This document shows positions 7,728-17,077 of a stretch of 25,394 nucleotides of DNA, in pieces; position 1 is the stretch's first letter; each line of letters opens with the position of its first letter. The notes under the pieces are model-generated. The model was not told where the DNA came from and made no database searches. It saw only the letters and a program-made list of their open reading frames with translations. The stretch is from the IMG/VR virus record IMGVR_UViG_3300042924_002823, positions 1 to 25,394 of that record; one strand, 5' to 3'. Made by a program: the position numbers and the translations under genes. Source of the DNA: a virus.

Positions 7728-7755
7728 AAAAAAAGCCCCGCACATTGGCGAGGCT
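7727..7755 (-). terminator. Intrinsic terminator after the capsid/tube genes
   Basis: On the minus strand an 8-bp stem (AGCCTCGC with GCGGGGCT, 7755-7748 and 7741-7734) closes a 6-base loop and is followed by seven T. One pair is G-U in the minus-strand RNA but would be a C-A mismatch in the plus-strand RNA, which supports minus-strand use. It lies 20 bases after the tail tube stop and would end transcripts of the protease-scaffold-capsid-tube unit. Confidence 0.85.
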
Positions 7756-7774
7756 CTTTCTAACCGCTTCTATA

Positions 7775-8278
7775 CTATGAAATCAAACTGCTTTCTGTTC
7801 CGGTGTACTCAAACCAATCATTAGGCTCGTTACCATCAAACACTACGGTGTAACCGTTAAGGTCTCCCATAGCTGTTCCTGTAACTGCTGTTGAGGTGGT
7901 TATCATTAAGCCCCTGTCTTTGCCGCATATCCAAAACTTACCGTTGTTATCTTTTACGATAACTACTAAGCGGTTTTTACCTAATGCTACAATTTTATCA
8001 CGGGTTTGGTAGGTTAACTTTTGGAAGATAGCTGACACTTGCTGTGCAAAGAAAACCGTACCGTTAGGTCGGCTGCCTGTTAACACGCTTTGAGCCATTG
8101 AGTTCTCCTCCTCAAGTTCATATTTGTAGAACACGCTTGACTTAGTCAATGCGGTAACTGTTCCACTCGCTTCTGTGTATGCTGTTACGTTGGCGGTTGT
8201 GTTAATGTAGAGGGCTTGTATGCCCCCTACACTATCACGACAGTCAAGAGTAAAGCCACTTGTTAAGGCGCAACTCAT
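7775..8278 (-). CDS. Major tail tube-like protein
   Basis: The 167-aa product starts MSCALTSGFTLDCRDSVGG, a start I associate with tail tube proteins of Bacteroidetes phages, and continues with beta strands, a long Gln-rich helix region near residues 78-100 and a C-terminal AMGDLNGYTVVFDG strand pair. Tube proteins stack as hexameric rings to form the siphophage tail. It starts only 3 bases after the capsid gene and ends just before a strong terminator, as expected for a gene made in large amounts with the capsid. Two Cys near the N-terminus (C3, C13) are unusual for a phage protein. Capsid decoration is the main alternative. Confidence 0.65.
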   Translation of the reverse strand: MSCALTSGFTLDCRDSVGGIQALYINTTANVTAYTEASGTVTALTKSSVFYKYELEEENSMAQSVLTGSRPNGTVFFAQQVSAIFQKLTYQTRDKIVALGKNRLVVIVKDNNGKFWICGKDRGLMITTSTAVTGTAMGDLNGYTVVFDGNEPNDWFEYTGTESSLIS

Positions 8279-8281
8279 TTA

Positions 8282-9208
8282 TTAAGAGTTTGTATATTCT
8301 ACAATACGGTTGCCAAAGTAGTACTGAACACCAATCTTAGTTTCAGCTACAAAGCGTACCTTACGAGCCTCACGAGCGTAAAACAACTCAATGTTTTCTT
8401 CTTCGTTAAGTAAGTCAGTACCAATTACAAAGTTACCGTTTTCACCAAACTCACCCGCTATAATACGGTTTGTTCCGTTTAAGCCCGGTACGCCAATAAG
8501 GGTGTACATAGAGTTTTCAACTTTCATTTCGTAACCTTTGGCATCACCAAAGTAATGGTATAGGTTATCGGTAGCCAGTTTGTTTTGATAGATTTCAAAG
8601 GTATCGTAACCACACATGAACTTCACGTTATCACGACCTTTCACATCAATAGGTATTTTGCTGATTATGTCTTGCAAAATAGTACGAATGTTGGTGGTGT
8701 TGATAGTTGATGCAGTTGCAGAAACTACTGATGTATCAGCATCAATAAGTTTCAAGAAACCATCAAACCTTGCAAGGTATGGGAAGTTAGCTACGTTTAG
8801 GCTTGTATCACCTTGCCAAATAGCTATTTCTTTACGCTTCTGAATGTTTTGCATAGTATCATCAACGATGTACTTTTCAAAATCATCAAGACCCATAGGT
8901 GAGCCAGGTTTCAGACCTTTTTGTGTCCATTTAGCCTCAAGGTCTTTAGGGCACCAATCAAGGTAGACGCCAATCTTGCCGACTGTTAGTGTACGTTGGG
9001 TAAATACGGTATCGCCCGATGCGGTAAAACCACACGCTTGAGCCTGCCATACACCCTCTGTTGCAATAATGTTTAATTTCTCTGCTGATTTAATGCCTAC
9101 TTGGGTAGCCAATAAGCCTGCTGTTTTACCCTCAAACGCCAAAGCGTATTTTAGGGTGTCCATTTCCTCTTTGGTATAATTACCGAGGGCTGATACGTCA
9201 AATGCCAT
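8282..9208 (-). CDS. Major capsid protein
   Basis: The 308-aa product has the size of an HK97-fold capsid protein after or without processing. It contains a helix near residues 123-145 (long-axis helix-like DTMQNIQKRKEIAIWQGD), a domain with VKFMCGYDTFEIYQN, and a C-terminal VRFVAETKIGVQYYFGNRIV stretch typical of such capsids in Bacteroidetes phages. It follows the scaffold and protease genes in the standard head order. The leader before its ATG is 26 bases of almost only A and T with long A runs, which is the strong translation start type of Bacteroidetes. Confidence rests on pattern, size and context. Confidence 0.8.
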   Translation of the reverse strand: MAFDVSALGNYTKEEMDTLKYALAFEGKTAGLLATQVGIKSAEKLNIIATEGVWQAQACGFTASGDTVFTQRTLTVGKIGVYLDWCPKDLEAKWTQKGLKPGSPMGLDDFEKYIVDDTMQNIQKRKEIAIWQGDTSLNVANFPYLARFDGFLKLIDADTSVVSATASTINTTNIRTILQDIISKIPIDVKGRDNVKFMCGYDTFEIYQNKLATDNLYHYFGDAKGYEMKVENSMYTLIGVPGLNGTNRIIAGEFGENGNFVIGTDLLNEEENIELFYAREARKVRFVAETKIGVQYYFGNRIVEYTNS

Positions 9209-9235
9209 TTTCTTTTATTTTAAGTTTTTTTTAAG
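9209..9235 (-). promoter_or_regulatory. A-rich translation leader of the capsid gene
   Basis: The minus strand before the capsid ATG (9208) is AACTTAAAAAAAACTTAAAA followed by TAAAAGAAA, with no GGAGG-like site. Such A-rich, Shine-Dalgarno-free leaders give strong initiation in Bacteroidetes. It contains two CTTAAAA copies. No promoter copy is seen here, so the capsid is probably co-transcribed with the scaffold. Confidence 0.45.
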
Positions 9236-9811
9236 TTACTTGGTTTGGTTTGCTGCAAATTTTTGTGCCGCAGCTTGCATACGTTCTACAACGGTTTGCT
9301 TCTCGTTTTGAACTGATTTGCTAAATGATGTCTTAGCGGGTTTCTCAACTGTTCCATCAGGTTGTTCTGCAATCTTCTCAATCACAGCAAACATATCTTT
9401 AATAAGTGCCGATTGTGCTGCTAACTCTGTTTTAAGGCTTTCAACTTCTGCCTTGTTTACGTTGGCTAACGCTGTTTCAATAGCTGCTTGTACGTCTTCC
9501 ATTTTAACAGGAACTTCGGTAGCTTCTACCTCTACCTCAACCACAGGCTCACCCTCTGGTACTTTAAGGTCGGTAACAAAACCACCCTCAACAGTTACTA
9601 ACGTACCATCTTCCAATTCGTGAGAGCCATCAGGTGCAGCAGAAACTTCACCACCGGCATCAATAACGTTTAGCTTAGTGCCTACGTTAAGTTCACCCTC
9701 GTATTGTACGATAGTGCCATCTTTCAATTTCGCTTCCATAAAGTTATGTTCAGCGTTTAATTTTAATTTAATGCGTTCAATAACGCCTTTGATGTCTTCT
9801 GATAAACTCAT
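9236..9811 (-). CDS. Putative scaffold protein
   Basis: The 191-aa protein is strongly acidic in the middle, with a glutamate- and valine-rich part at about residues 85-105, an alpha-helical coiled-coil candidate at about 108-150, and a basic, Gln- and Lys-rich tail. This composition and the position between protease and capsid match scaffolding proteins, which guide capsid assembly and are then removed by the protease. The N-terminal 80 residues contain short beta repeats built on DGT (KDGTIVQYEG, LEDGTLVTVEGG). Sequence families diverge quickly, so the call depends mainly on context. Confidence 0.65.
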   Translation of the reverse strand: MSLSEDIKGVIERIKLKLNAEHNFMEAKLKDGTIVQYEGELNVGTKLNVIDAGGEVSAAPDGSHELEDGTLVTVEGGFVTDLKVPEGEPVVEVEVEATEVPVKMEDVQAAIETALANVNKAEVESLKTELAAQSALIKDMFAVIEKIAEQPDGTVEKPAKTSFSKSVQNEKQTVVERMQAAAQKFAANQTK

Positions 9812-9824
9812 TGCTTTTTTATTT

Positions 9825-9853
9825 ATAAAACCGATTAAATTAAATGTGTGCCA
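9825..9853 (-). promoter_or_regulatory. Candidate late promoter D (scaffold/capsid)
   Basis: TGGCAC (9853-9848) lies inside the last codons of the protease gene, followed by 17 bases and TTTTAT (9830-9825), preceded by CGG. The scaffold ATG (9811) is 13 bases after the second box, so this copy would give a short leader. It could boost the scaffold, capsid and tube genes above the protease. Confidence 0.55.
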
Positions 9854-10424
9854 TTAGGTATTCTAAATCACATAGGTTGTCGTGTATCTCGGCTAATTCC
9901 TCTTGTGGGATATCCCCTACCTTTACGTGGTTAAATATGCCCTCAACAGAAAAGCCTTTCATCTCACCCGACTTGATTTTCTCCCAAACCATATCGTTGT
10001 TTACTTTAAAAGAGCCAACCCAACTACCCTCTGGTAAATCTTGGAACTGTATGCCCCTGGTCTTGTCAATTATCATACTTTCATACATAACAACACCCTC
10101 TATTAGTTCCCCGTTATGCTGAAGGTTAACTTTAGATTGGTTGCCCATCTCAAAGAAACGCTGTGCAATAGCTTCAATAGTGTTGGCATCAAACTGAACG
10201 TAGAACTCACGCCCTGCTACATTCCTGTATATAGGCATATCAGCAACCATTAAAGCCCCCGTTACTATTCTCCTATCCCCATTCTCGCTAAAGGCAAACT
10301 CATAGTTTTTAGAGTAAGCCATAAATGAACGTTCAATAGCCGGGTGGTCAACTATTGCTACCGCATCAACTCCAGTAGTGAAATCAAAGTCATCTATGTG
10401 TACTTTGTATAGTGGTAATTCCAT
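9840..10424 (-). CDS. XkdF-like prohead serine protease
   Basis: The 194-aa product resembles the XkdF (Peptidase_S78_2) family of phage serine proteases that mature the head. H103 in LQHNGELIEG and S159 in GFSVEG are the likely catalytic pair; the surrounding GSWVGSFKVNNDMVWEKIKSG block is a strong family signature. The start MELPLYKVHIDD is also typical, so the ATG at 10424 is secure. It sits directly before scaffold and capsid, which are its expected substrates. The ATG lies four bases after the -10-like box of candidate promoter C. Confidence 0.9.
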   Translation of the reverse strand: MELPLYKVHIDDFDFTTGVDAVAIVDHPAIERSFMAYSKNYEFAFSENGDRRIVTGALMVADMPIYRNVAGREFYVQFDANTIEAIAQRFFEMGNQSKVNLQHNGELIEGVVMYESMIIDKTRGIQFQDLPEGSWVGSFKVNNDMVWEKIKSGEMKGFSVEGIFNHVKVGDIPQEELAEIHDNLCDLEYLMAHI

Positions 10425-10428
10425 AATT

Positions 10429-10457
10429 ATAAAACTGTTTTTTTGTTTATAGTGCCA
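10429..10457 (-). promoter_or_regulatory. Candidate late promoter C (protease)
   Basis: TGGCAC (10457-10452) starts directly after the TAA of the tape measure gene and is followed by 17 bases and TTTTAT (10434-10429), preceded by CAG. The protease ATG is four bases further on. The spacing is the same as in copies A, B and D. Confidence 0.55.
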
Positions 10458-12353
10458 TTAGATTGTTATAAGGGCTTTCTTTTTGTTTTGTTGTACCCCT
10501 TGTTGAGTGTTGGTTATATCACTTTCAACAACGTACACTTTAAAGTCCGTTCCCTCTTGTATAAACCCGCTTGTGTTTACGGGTTGTAGGCTTGGTGCAT
10601 TGAAACCATTACCATTTAAACCCATAGGTGCGCTTGGTGGTGTTCCACCTCCAGTATCGGGGCTAAACTTCTGCGATGCTATGACTGCATATTGAGATGC
10701 TATTGCTGCTGTTGCAGAAACTAATGCAGCCACCATAGCAAAGCCACCATCAAACTTAGGGTATTGTCCAAGTATAGATGATATTGCTTGCGCCCCGTTT
10801 ATTGTTGTTTGAATAAGGGCTAAAGCTTGCGCTCTTTTAAATGCTTTCTTTTGTGTTTCTATTGATAAAACTTCACCCTCTTTTAAACCTCTTTTTTCGT
10901 TCTGCGTAATTATATCATTTAAAGTATTTAGCGAATTAGCTGCTGCTTGTGCTAACTGAAACCCTGCATCTATATTTTTTCTTTTCTCTTCAAATGCTTT
11001 TTGCTCTGATGCCTTTATTTCATCAATAGCAGCTTGTTCGGCATCACGCCTTTTTTGCAACTCATCTTTTATTTTTTGCGTGGTCTCATCTTCAATAGCA
11101 AATGTTTCATCTCTTTTAAGTCTTTTATTTGCTATGCCATCTTCATATTCCTTTTTATCGGCTTCTTGTCGTTTTAGTAGTTCATCATCAAAGTCCTTAG
11201 TAATATCGTGTTCAGACTTAATAAGTTTATCGGCAGCCTCTTTAGCATCTTTAACCTTTTGGTCGTTTAAACCTTTCGATATACTTGCTATCCTTGTCGC
11301 ATTGTCGTTTATTAAGTCTTTGCGTTGCTGCTCTAAATCAACCGTATCTAAATGGTAATACTTGTTTGCCGCAATTAAATCATCAATATTTTTAAGCCTT
11401 ATTTTAAATAGTTTTTCTTCTAAGCCTGCGGTTTCAACTGCTGTTTTACCTTGTGCCTGTAATAGTTTTATTTGACGTTCTATGTCTTTTTCACCACCTG
11501 CTGCTGCTCCACGTTTTTTTAGTTCAGCTTCTGTTAATTTATCAAGTGCCTCGGTAACTAATTTAATATGTTCTTCATAATCGCCAGTCTGTTCAGAGCC
11601 TGACTTCATTAATGAGTTAATGCCTTTTATTGCACCAGCTATTAAAATAAGCCCACCAAATAATGCAAGTATCGCAGGGGCTAATAATATAAATGCTGCT
11701 TTATATTTTTTTACATACTCTGTACCTTTATCTATTAACTCATTAACTTTTTTCCAATTGATAATTAATTCAGCTAATGCCACTATTACTAAACCAATAC
11801 CAGTTGCAGCTAAAGCTATTCTAAATGCCTTTAACCAACCTGTGCTTGTTGCTACTACTGCTGAATATGCCGACTGTGCTGCTGATGCTATATTAGTTGC
11901 TACCGTGTTTATATTCTGTACTATGGTAGTTTGTTTTATTGCTTGCTGTATGTTTTTCCATTGCTTTTGTGCCTCCACCAAAGATTGCACACCCATAGCT
12001 ATTGCACTTGCAGCTTGTACCTTTAACAGTAGCTTTTCTACATCTTCTGATTTTTCGCCAAGCAAACCGTATAAGCCTGTAATAGTTTGAAAACCACCCG
12101 CTATCCCATTAATAAGATTACCAAATGCTGCTGCCTTTGCCGACGGGTCTAACTGATTAACAGCCTTGTTAACGTCTTGCAGTTGGTCGGCTAACCCTGC
12201 GGCTTTTTGTAGGGCTTGAAAATACTCCTCTGTACCCTCTTTAGCTTGCAGGGCTGCTTCTTTGGCTTCCCTTAGTTGTTGCTTGATACTCTTAACCTTA
12301 GCTTCGGTATCTTGTCCACCCTCTGCCTTTATCTTTAATACTACTTCTTCCAT
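10458..12353 (-). CDS. Tail tape measure protein
   Basis: The 631-aa protein is mostly helical. It has a coiled coil at about residues 10-70, hydrophobic segments at about 179-199 and 218-242, a long charged coiled coil at about 255-480 and an Ala-rich hydrophobic part near 520-560. The C-terminal FKVYVVESDIT stretch before TQQGVQQNKK is common in Bacteroidetes phage tape measures. Such proteins set tail length and may help DNA cross the inner membrane. At about 0.15 nm per residue, a known rule of thumb, 631 residues would suggest a tail near 95 nm. It comes after, not before, the tail hub genes, which is unusual. Separation from the previous stop is one base. Confidence 0.8.
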   Translation of the reverse strand: MEEVVLKIKAEGGQDTEAKVKSIKQQLREAKEAALQAKEGTEEYFQALQKAAGLADQLQDVNKAVNQLDPSAKAAAFGNLINGIAGGFQTITGLYGLLGEKSEDVEKLLLKVQAASAIAMGVQSLVEAQKQWKNIQQAIKQTTIVQNINTVATNIASAAQSAYSAVVATSTGWLKAFRIALAATGIGLVIVALAELIINWKKVNELIDKGTEYVKKYKAAFILLAPAILALFGGLILIAGAIKGINSLMKSGSEQTGDYEEHIKLVTEALDKLTEAELKKRGAAAGGEKDIERQIKLLQAQGKTAVETAGLEEKLFKIRLKNIDDLIAANKYYHLDTVDLEQQRKDLINDNATRIASISKGLNDQKVKDAKEAADKLIKSEHDITKDFDDELLKRQEADKKEYEDGIANKRLKRDETFAIEDETTQKIKDELQKRRDAEQAAIDEIKASEQKAFEEKRKNIDAGFQLAQAAANSLNTLNDIITQNEKRGLKEGEVLSIETQKKAFKRAQALALIQTTINGAQAISSILGQYPKFDGGFAMVAALVSATAAIASQYAVIASQKFSPDTGGGTPPSAPMGLNGNGFNAPSLQPVNTSGFIQEGTDFKVYVVESDITNTQQGVQQNKKKALITI

Positions 12354-12354
12354 C

Positions 12355-15273
12355 TTAGTAAACGTTAACTTCTAATTGTTTAACTGCTGTTCCTACTTTT
12401 CTAAATATTATGTAATCATTGGTAGTGCCATCTAATAATGCGTATGTCGATGGGCTTGGTGTTAATATAAAACCGCCTGTTGTAAACTTTAAGTCCGTTA
12501 TACTACCGCCCTTTCTTATTCTAAAATCAACATCGGGTATCTGTAACAGCCTTACAATTTCATAGCTTGCACTCGCCCCTGTAAGGATAAACCTACTTTG
12601 CAGCGAATATTCGCTTGGTATAGTTAAAAGGTTGCTACCAAATATTGCAGGGTCATCAAGGTCTAACGTAACCTCTCCCCCACTATCTATTATAGTAGGG
12701 TTGTTCATATACAGCCCCGACTGTGTTATGGTCTGGTCATAAATGTTTAGAGTAGTTACCCCGCTTACACCAAATTGTACCGTTACCCCTGATGAGTTAA
12801 TAAGGTTAATGTTCTCGTTATTGCCCTCTAAAACATTGCTATCACCGAAAATAACTACCCCGCTACTATTTGCGTAAACCGTATTACTCTCCCCCTCAAT
12901 CATTAACCTTTGGCAGTTAGCGTGAACGTTGTTGTCATCACCATTAATTACCAACTGTGTACTGCTTGCATCTAAAAAACCACCTTGCCCGTAGCGTATT
13001 ATCTTGCCTGGCAATACTTCTCCTGTTAGCGGTTTACCATCAACTACAAAGCCTGGCATAACCATTCCACCAATAGAACTACCTATGCCACCTATAATTT
13101 CCTCTTTTGTTACTTGGAAACTCTGCCCATCTTTAATCTTTAGAAACTCAACCTTTGTTAGTTGGTTGCTGATAGGGTTGTAATCGTTTATAGACTGTAA
13201 ACGTAGGTAGTAACCTTTGATAACATAGATACGCCTAAACGATAAGAACTCTACATCTTCGGGGGTAAGCCTTAGATAACAAGTAACTAACTTACTATCA
13301 CTATCGGATAGTTCATCAATCATTGCTTTGTAGAACTTATTGTATAGGGTGTTGTTGGTGTACTCTAAGTTAGGTGGAGATATAAAAGCGTTGTAGCCAT
13401 AGTATAACTCGTTAGGTGTACCCCAGTTCAACTCTACATCAGGGCTATATGGGTTATCCAAATGACCTGCGTATGGGTATGTTGTTTGTGGGTATGGTGT
13501 AACACTTGGTACTAACGACTTAATTATCCACGTTTGGGTACTAAGCAATCCACCCCAGTACAATATGCGTATGTTGGTAGCCTTTCTTTGTATGGTGTTA
13601 TTCTGCTCATCAAACTGGTAGATATGCGGAACGATACGGTTAGATTGAGTGTTACCTACTAATGGCGTAGGGCTGAATATTACATCAATCTTCTTTTGTG
13701 CTTTGCTGAAATCGTTGGTAATAAACTGCTCGTACCTACCGTATATCTCGTTGTTGCTACGTTGGTACTTTTCGTTGTAATAGTCTTTGTCCTCTTTATA
13801 GGTGAACAAGAATGACTTGCTATCCAACTCACCCATAGGAGTTACCACAATATCCTGACTTTCATCAAGTTTATCAGTCCAGTCTAAAGCGTTGTTTGAG
13901 CCTGTTAAATAGTAATCATCTCTCGGCTCTACTAATATGTTTTTGGTGTCATCGGGGTCAACCTCTATATAAAGGTTAAACATACGAATGAACGAAACAA
14001 GTATATCCCGCAGCTTAGTATCAGCAGGAGGTAACGTGTTGTTCATTAACATAGTCATTCCCTCGGTAATGGTATCAGTAGCTACCCCGTTGTAGTAGAG
14101 TGAGGTTGCTGCTACCCTTAATTTAATCTCATCAAAGAAAGCAGTACCACCTATCTTTGGCAGTTCAACATAAACAGAATTTAATACAGTCGTTCCGTTC
14201 TTTACAAACTCTACAAAGCAGTTAATATCAAACCCTAATATAGGGTCACGGTTGTACCTAACCCTTACGTTTACATAATCGCCTACTACTAAGAATATAT
14301 TGTCGGCTTGTAGCTGAACGTTGAATGTATTTGATGTGCTATCTAACACCCCGCCTAAATACCAATAACCTACTAAACTAAGTGTTGTGTTTAGTTTATA
14401 ACTCCCCGCTTCAACTGGTACAAACCTACCTGATGAGGTGTTAAAGTTACCGCCTGTATCAAAGTTTGGGCTTGTGCTATCATCATCAAACGGAACTATA
14501 CTGCTGCTAAATGCAGGGCTAAACACGTTAAATAAGTCAGGTGTTTCATAGTACCCGCTTAGGCTTGCCCTAAAAGTCCTCGCCTGTATATCGGCATTGG
14601 TTAGCCTTAACCCGTTACCGCTATAAGGTATAATTAGCGATTTAAAATAAGTGCTATCTATAAAGGTAGAGGTATAGGTGTACCCGGCTAACTCCATTAT
14701 CCTATCCCAATACTCCTTTGCAAATATAGCAGGGCAAAAGTCATTTACCTGATAGACGTTGGTTGTTGTTTGGTCGTAGTTAATCAATGGGTAAACATAC
14801 CCCGTTCCTAATGTTGGTGTCCAACTTGCTACTATATTGGCATACCTGTAATCGTGGTCTAAGTCGCTAAAGTCTAAAGCTGATACGGTCTTATCCCCCA
14901 ACTCTTGAAACAAGGTAGGTGCATTACCTATTACCTGGACATCGTAGTCTATAAAATTAGTATCCTTAATATATACCCTTAGCAGTTGTAAATCTCCCCT
15001 AAATACGCTAATGTCATCAATCAGTATTTCAACATCAGACTTAACAGCAGGGTTAAACGAGCCATCAATATCTATCTCAAATATATCGGTAAACAGTTCA
15101 TTGTTTTCCTTTGTACCGGGTATGCGTATAGTCTTAGAATAGTTGCCATCTCTATTTTCGGGGTTGCGGATATCCGATATAGAGTAGTTTAAACTCATTG
15201 GTATATCTTCCAACAAGTCCAACTGCGACCATACTAATAGCTGATTAGCTTTTACAAATATCTTAGTTACCAT
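12355..15273 (-). CDS. Tail hub / tip protein
   Basis: This 972-aa protein is the largest in the window. Residues 26-60 (MSLNYSISDIRNPENRDG, then SKTIRIPGTKENNELF) match a start known from minor tail proteins of Bacteroidetes phages, which form the tail-tip hub. The middle is mixed beta with many Tyr and Asn. From about residue 780 on, short Asn/Gly/Ser repeats (VVIFGDSNVLEGNN, then INLINSSGVTV) suggest a trimeric beta-helix, followed by a beta tip that may touch the host. It overlaps the next upstream gene by one base (TAATG). The hub role is inferred from resemblance and from neighbours (tape measure, distal tail). Confidence 0.7.
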   Translation of the reverse strand: MVTKIFVKANQLLVWSQLDLLEDIPMSLNYSISDIRNPENRDGNYSKTIRIPGTKENNELFTDIFEIDIDGSFNPAVKSDVEILIDDISVFRGDLQLLRVYIKDTNFIDYDVQVIGNAPTLFQELGDKTVSALDFSDLDHDYRYANIVASWTPTLGTGYVYPLINYDQTTTNVYQVNDFCPAIFAKEYWDRIMELAGYTYTSTFIDSTYFKSLIIPYSGNGLRLTNADIQARTFRASLSGYYETPDLFNVFSPAFSSSIVPFDDDSTSPNFDTGGNFNTSSGRFVPVEAGSYKLNTTLSLVGYWYLGGVLDSTSNTFNVQLQADNIFLVVGDYVNVRVRYNRDPILGFDINCFVEFVKNGTTVLNSVYVELPKIGGTAFFDEIKLRVAATSLYYNGVATDTITEGMTMLMNNTLPPADTKLRDILVSFIRMFNLYIEVDPDDTKNILVEPRDDYYLTGSNNALDWTDKLDESQDIVVTPMGELDSKSFLFTYKEDKDYYNEKYQRSNNEIYGRYEQFITNDFSKAQKKIDVIFSPTPLVGNTQSNRIVPHIYQFDEQNNTIQRKATNIRILYWGGLLSTQTWIIKSLVPSVTPYPQTTYPYAGHLDNPYSPDVELNWGTPNELYYGYNAFISPPNLEYTNNTLYNKFYKAMIDELSDSDSKLVTCYLRLTPEDVEFLSFRRIYVIKGYYLRLQSINDYNPISNQLTKVEFLKIKDGQSFQVTKEEIIGGIGSSIGGMVMPGFVVDGKPLTGEVLPGKIIRYGQGGFLDASSTQLVINGDDNNVHANCQRLMIEGESNTVYANSSGVVIFGDSNVLEGNNENINLINSSGVTVQFGVSGVTTLNIYDQTITQSGLYMNNPTIIDSGGEVTLDLDDPAIFGSNLLTIPSEYSLQSRFILTGASASYEIVRLLQIPDVDFRIRKGGSITDLKFTTGGFILTPSPSTYALLDGTTNDYIIFRKVGTAVKQLEVNVY

Positions 15274-16502
15274 TAATAGCGTTGCATTTGGTTGGTGTAG
15301 CTTGTTTCAAAAGTTACGGTTAGGTTAAAGGTCATATCGGTCAGTCCTTTCTTAGCTATGTAGCTTACATCGGTAACGTTGATGGCAATTAGTTCGCTAT
15401 CTTTCTCCCAAAAGATAATAGGGCTGCTAAGTAGTTCACGCAACCAATCACTTTCATAGTCATCAATCCAATCGCTGTTTATTTGGTAGGCTGTTTTTAC
15501 TTGAGTTTGGTATTGAGTTGTCAACCTATCGGATATAGTGTAGCCGAATGAACTGCCTGTTAATGTGCCTTTGGGTTTCTTGTAATTGCTCTTGCTTATG
15601 CTATCGGTTATCTGACTGCCTTTAATAAAGCTAAAGCTATCAAAACCACCTAAGCGGTTAAGGAAATGCAATCGGTACTTAGTATGGTCTGAACAATTAG
15701 ATACTATGTTATAGGTCTTAGTTTCTGAACTTGCCCCGTTAGGTATGCCAGTATCTAAAGTCCTAATTGTGTAGCGGGTTATGCTTGATGTTATTATTGG
15801 TTGGCTACCGCTATTAAGACTACCACCGGGTATAAGGTTAAGACTTGCAGGGTTGGCAGGCATACGCAGAAAACACTCCCCGCTACTTGCGGGTGCGTTG
15901 TATGGGTTGTTGACTAATACAGTTTGTACAAGTCCGTTGCTATCGTATGTCTTAACCTCTGCCTGTGTGAACGTTTGCCCGTTTGGGTTTTGTATCATAT
16001 ACAACCAACCAAACTCATCAATGCTTGTGTTTTGGCTTGCAGGGCTATTAGTTAAAAACGTGCTACCGCTTGAGCCTAACAAACAAGTGCCACTTGAGTA
16101 GGTTACAAACTGCTCAAAGCCTTGTACTGCGTTCCAAGTCAATATTATATTGCTTTGGGCTAAGTTTGGGTAAACGGTTGGTGTTGTTCCGTACTCCTCA
16201 CCTACCCTTATTATATACCCTTTCCAACTGTTAGCGTTTAACTCCACCTCATCGGTTGCTAAGTCAATATCCTGCGTTAGGTAGTTCTCAATTATCCTAT
16301 GCACGTCAATAACTAACTTGTTGGTGCTGCCTGGATAGATGTTTCTTTTTATCCTGCGGGTGTAGCTTGCATCACCTAAGAATACAATGTCAACCACAAA
16401 CTTAAAATTAGCCTGTGCTTGGTTGGTAGTTTCTGCCACAAACCAATTCTCATTGTAAGCGGGTGTAAACTTTGCGGGCTCTTGTAATATCGTTATTGCC
16501 AT
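15273..16502 (-). CDS. Distal tail-like structural protein
   Basis: This 409-aa protein begins MAITILQEPAKFTPAYNENW, a start I associate with minor tail proteins in Bacteroidetes phages. It is rich in beta strands, Asn, Thr and Ser, with YNIVSNCSDHTKYRLHFLNR near residues 260-280 and a C-terminal VTFETSYTNQMQRY stretch. Placed between the tail completion gene and the hub, it is probably part of the tail tip, perhaps a distal tail (Dit-like) ring. It shares TAATG junctions with both neighbours. Exact role not established. Confidence 0.6.
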   Translation of the reverse strand: MAITILQEPAKFTPAYNENWFVAETTNQAQANFKFVVDIVFLGDASYTRRIKRNIYPGSTNKLVIDVHRIIENYLTQDIDLATDEVELNANSWKGYIIRVGEEYGTTPTVYPNLAQSNIILTWNAVQGFEQFVTYSSGTCLLGSSGSTFLTNSPASQNTSIDEFGWLYMIQNPNGQTFTQAEVKTYDSNGLVQTVLVNNPYNAPASSGECFLRMPANPASLNLIPGGSLNSGSQPIITSSITRYTIRTLDTGIPNGASSETKTYNIVSNCSDHTKYRLHFLNRLGGFDSFSFIKGSQITDSISKSNYKKPKGTLTGSSFGYTISDRLTTQYQTQVKTAYQINSDWIDDYESDWLRELLSSPIIFWEKDSELIAINVTDVSYIAKKGLTDMTFNLTVTFETSYTNQMQRY

Positions 16503-17077
16503 TATCCTCTTATTTCAAAAATTACCTGTTGCCCTAATAGCTTCTCTGCTCGTTGGGCTAATTGTTTAAATGCTTTCGGGTTTGCTACCTCTGTATAAAA
16601 GTGGCTTGCTTCAATACCGTGTTGTTGGATAGACCTTGCCATTAAGAACGCTGCATTATCAAGCGGGTTGTTTTTCTTTGCCCTTATCCCTGCTCTTAGG
16701 CTTCTCTTTTTATCGGAGTAGCCTTTAATGCTGATGCCTTTGTTCATTATGTACTTCTTTAAAGCTGATACAGGCGGCATTTTGTTAGTGAACTTGTATG
16801 GGCTTCCTATTCCTTTCAATCGTTTCTTGCCTTTCCCGTTACCTTGTACCCCTTTGTCTATGTATTTCCAATAGTCTTCCATTGAAATACTAACCTCTTT
16901 GTCACCTACCGTTAGGCTTATGCTCTGCCTTAGTACGCTACTTGCGTTCCTATTTTTCTCATCTAAGGTCTTTTGCATCTCATCAATAAGCAATTGAGCA
17001 AAACCCGCTAACAATGTTTCCATTGACTGCTCAACACTTTGCTGTTTGCTTACCCCTATGTTACTTAGATTTAGCAT
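16502..17077 (-). CDS. Tail completion protein (HK97 gp10-like)
   Basis: The 191-aa product has an N-terminal helical part, a YWKYIDKGVQG motif at about residues 68-78, a basic Gly/Lys-rich loop, and a C-terminal FLMARSIQQHGIEASHFYTEV stretch around residues 143-163. These resemble the HK97 gp10/neck-type proteins that complete the head-tail joint; the D-x-G followed by a loop and a late A-x-S-I-x2-x-G-I motif is the best link. Its ATG lies inside the 3' end of the -1 frame extension of the tail chaperone gene (17-base overlap), as expected for coupled translation. Confidence 0.6.
   Translation of the reverse strand: MLNLSNIGVSKQQSVEQSMETLLAGFAQLLIDEMQKTLDEKNRNASSVLRQSISLTVGDKEVSISMEDYWKYIDKGVQGNGKGKKRLKGIGSPYKFTNKMPPVSALKKYIMNKGISIKGYSDKKRSLRAGIRAKKNNPLDNAAFLMARSIQQHGIEASHFYTEVANPKAFKQLAQRAEKLLGQQVIFEIRG

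Noticed and set aside
7695-7745. Upstream extension of the 130-aa gene to 7745.
   Set aside because: It would be translated from the terminator hairpin and promoter boxes. ATG 7694 fits the layout of the other late genes.
9242-9269. A gtgcc site upstream of the capsid gene as a fifth late promoter.
   Set aside because: No second box at the proper distance, and it lies in scaffold codons; the capsid is better explained by promoter D and its A-rich leader.
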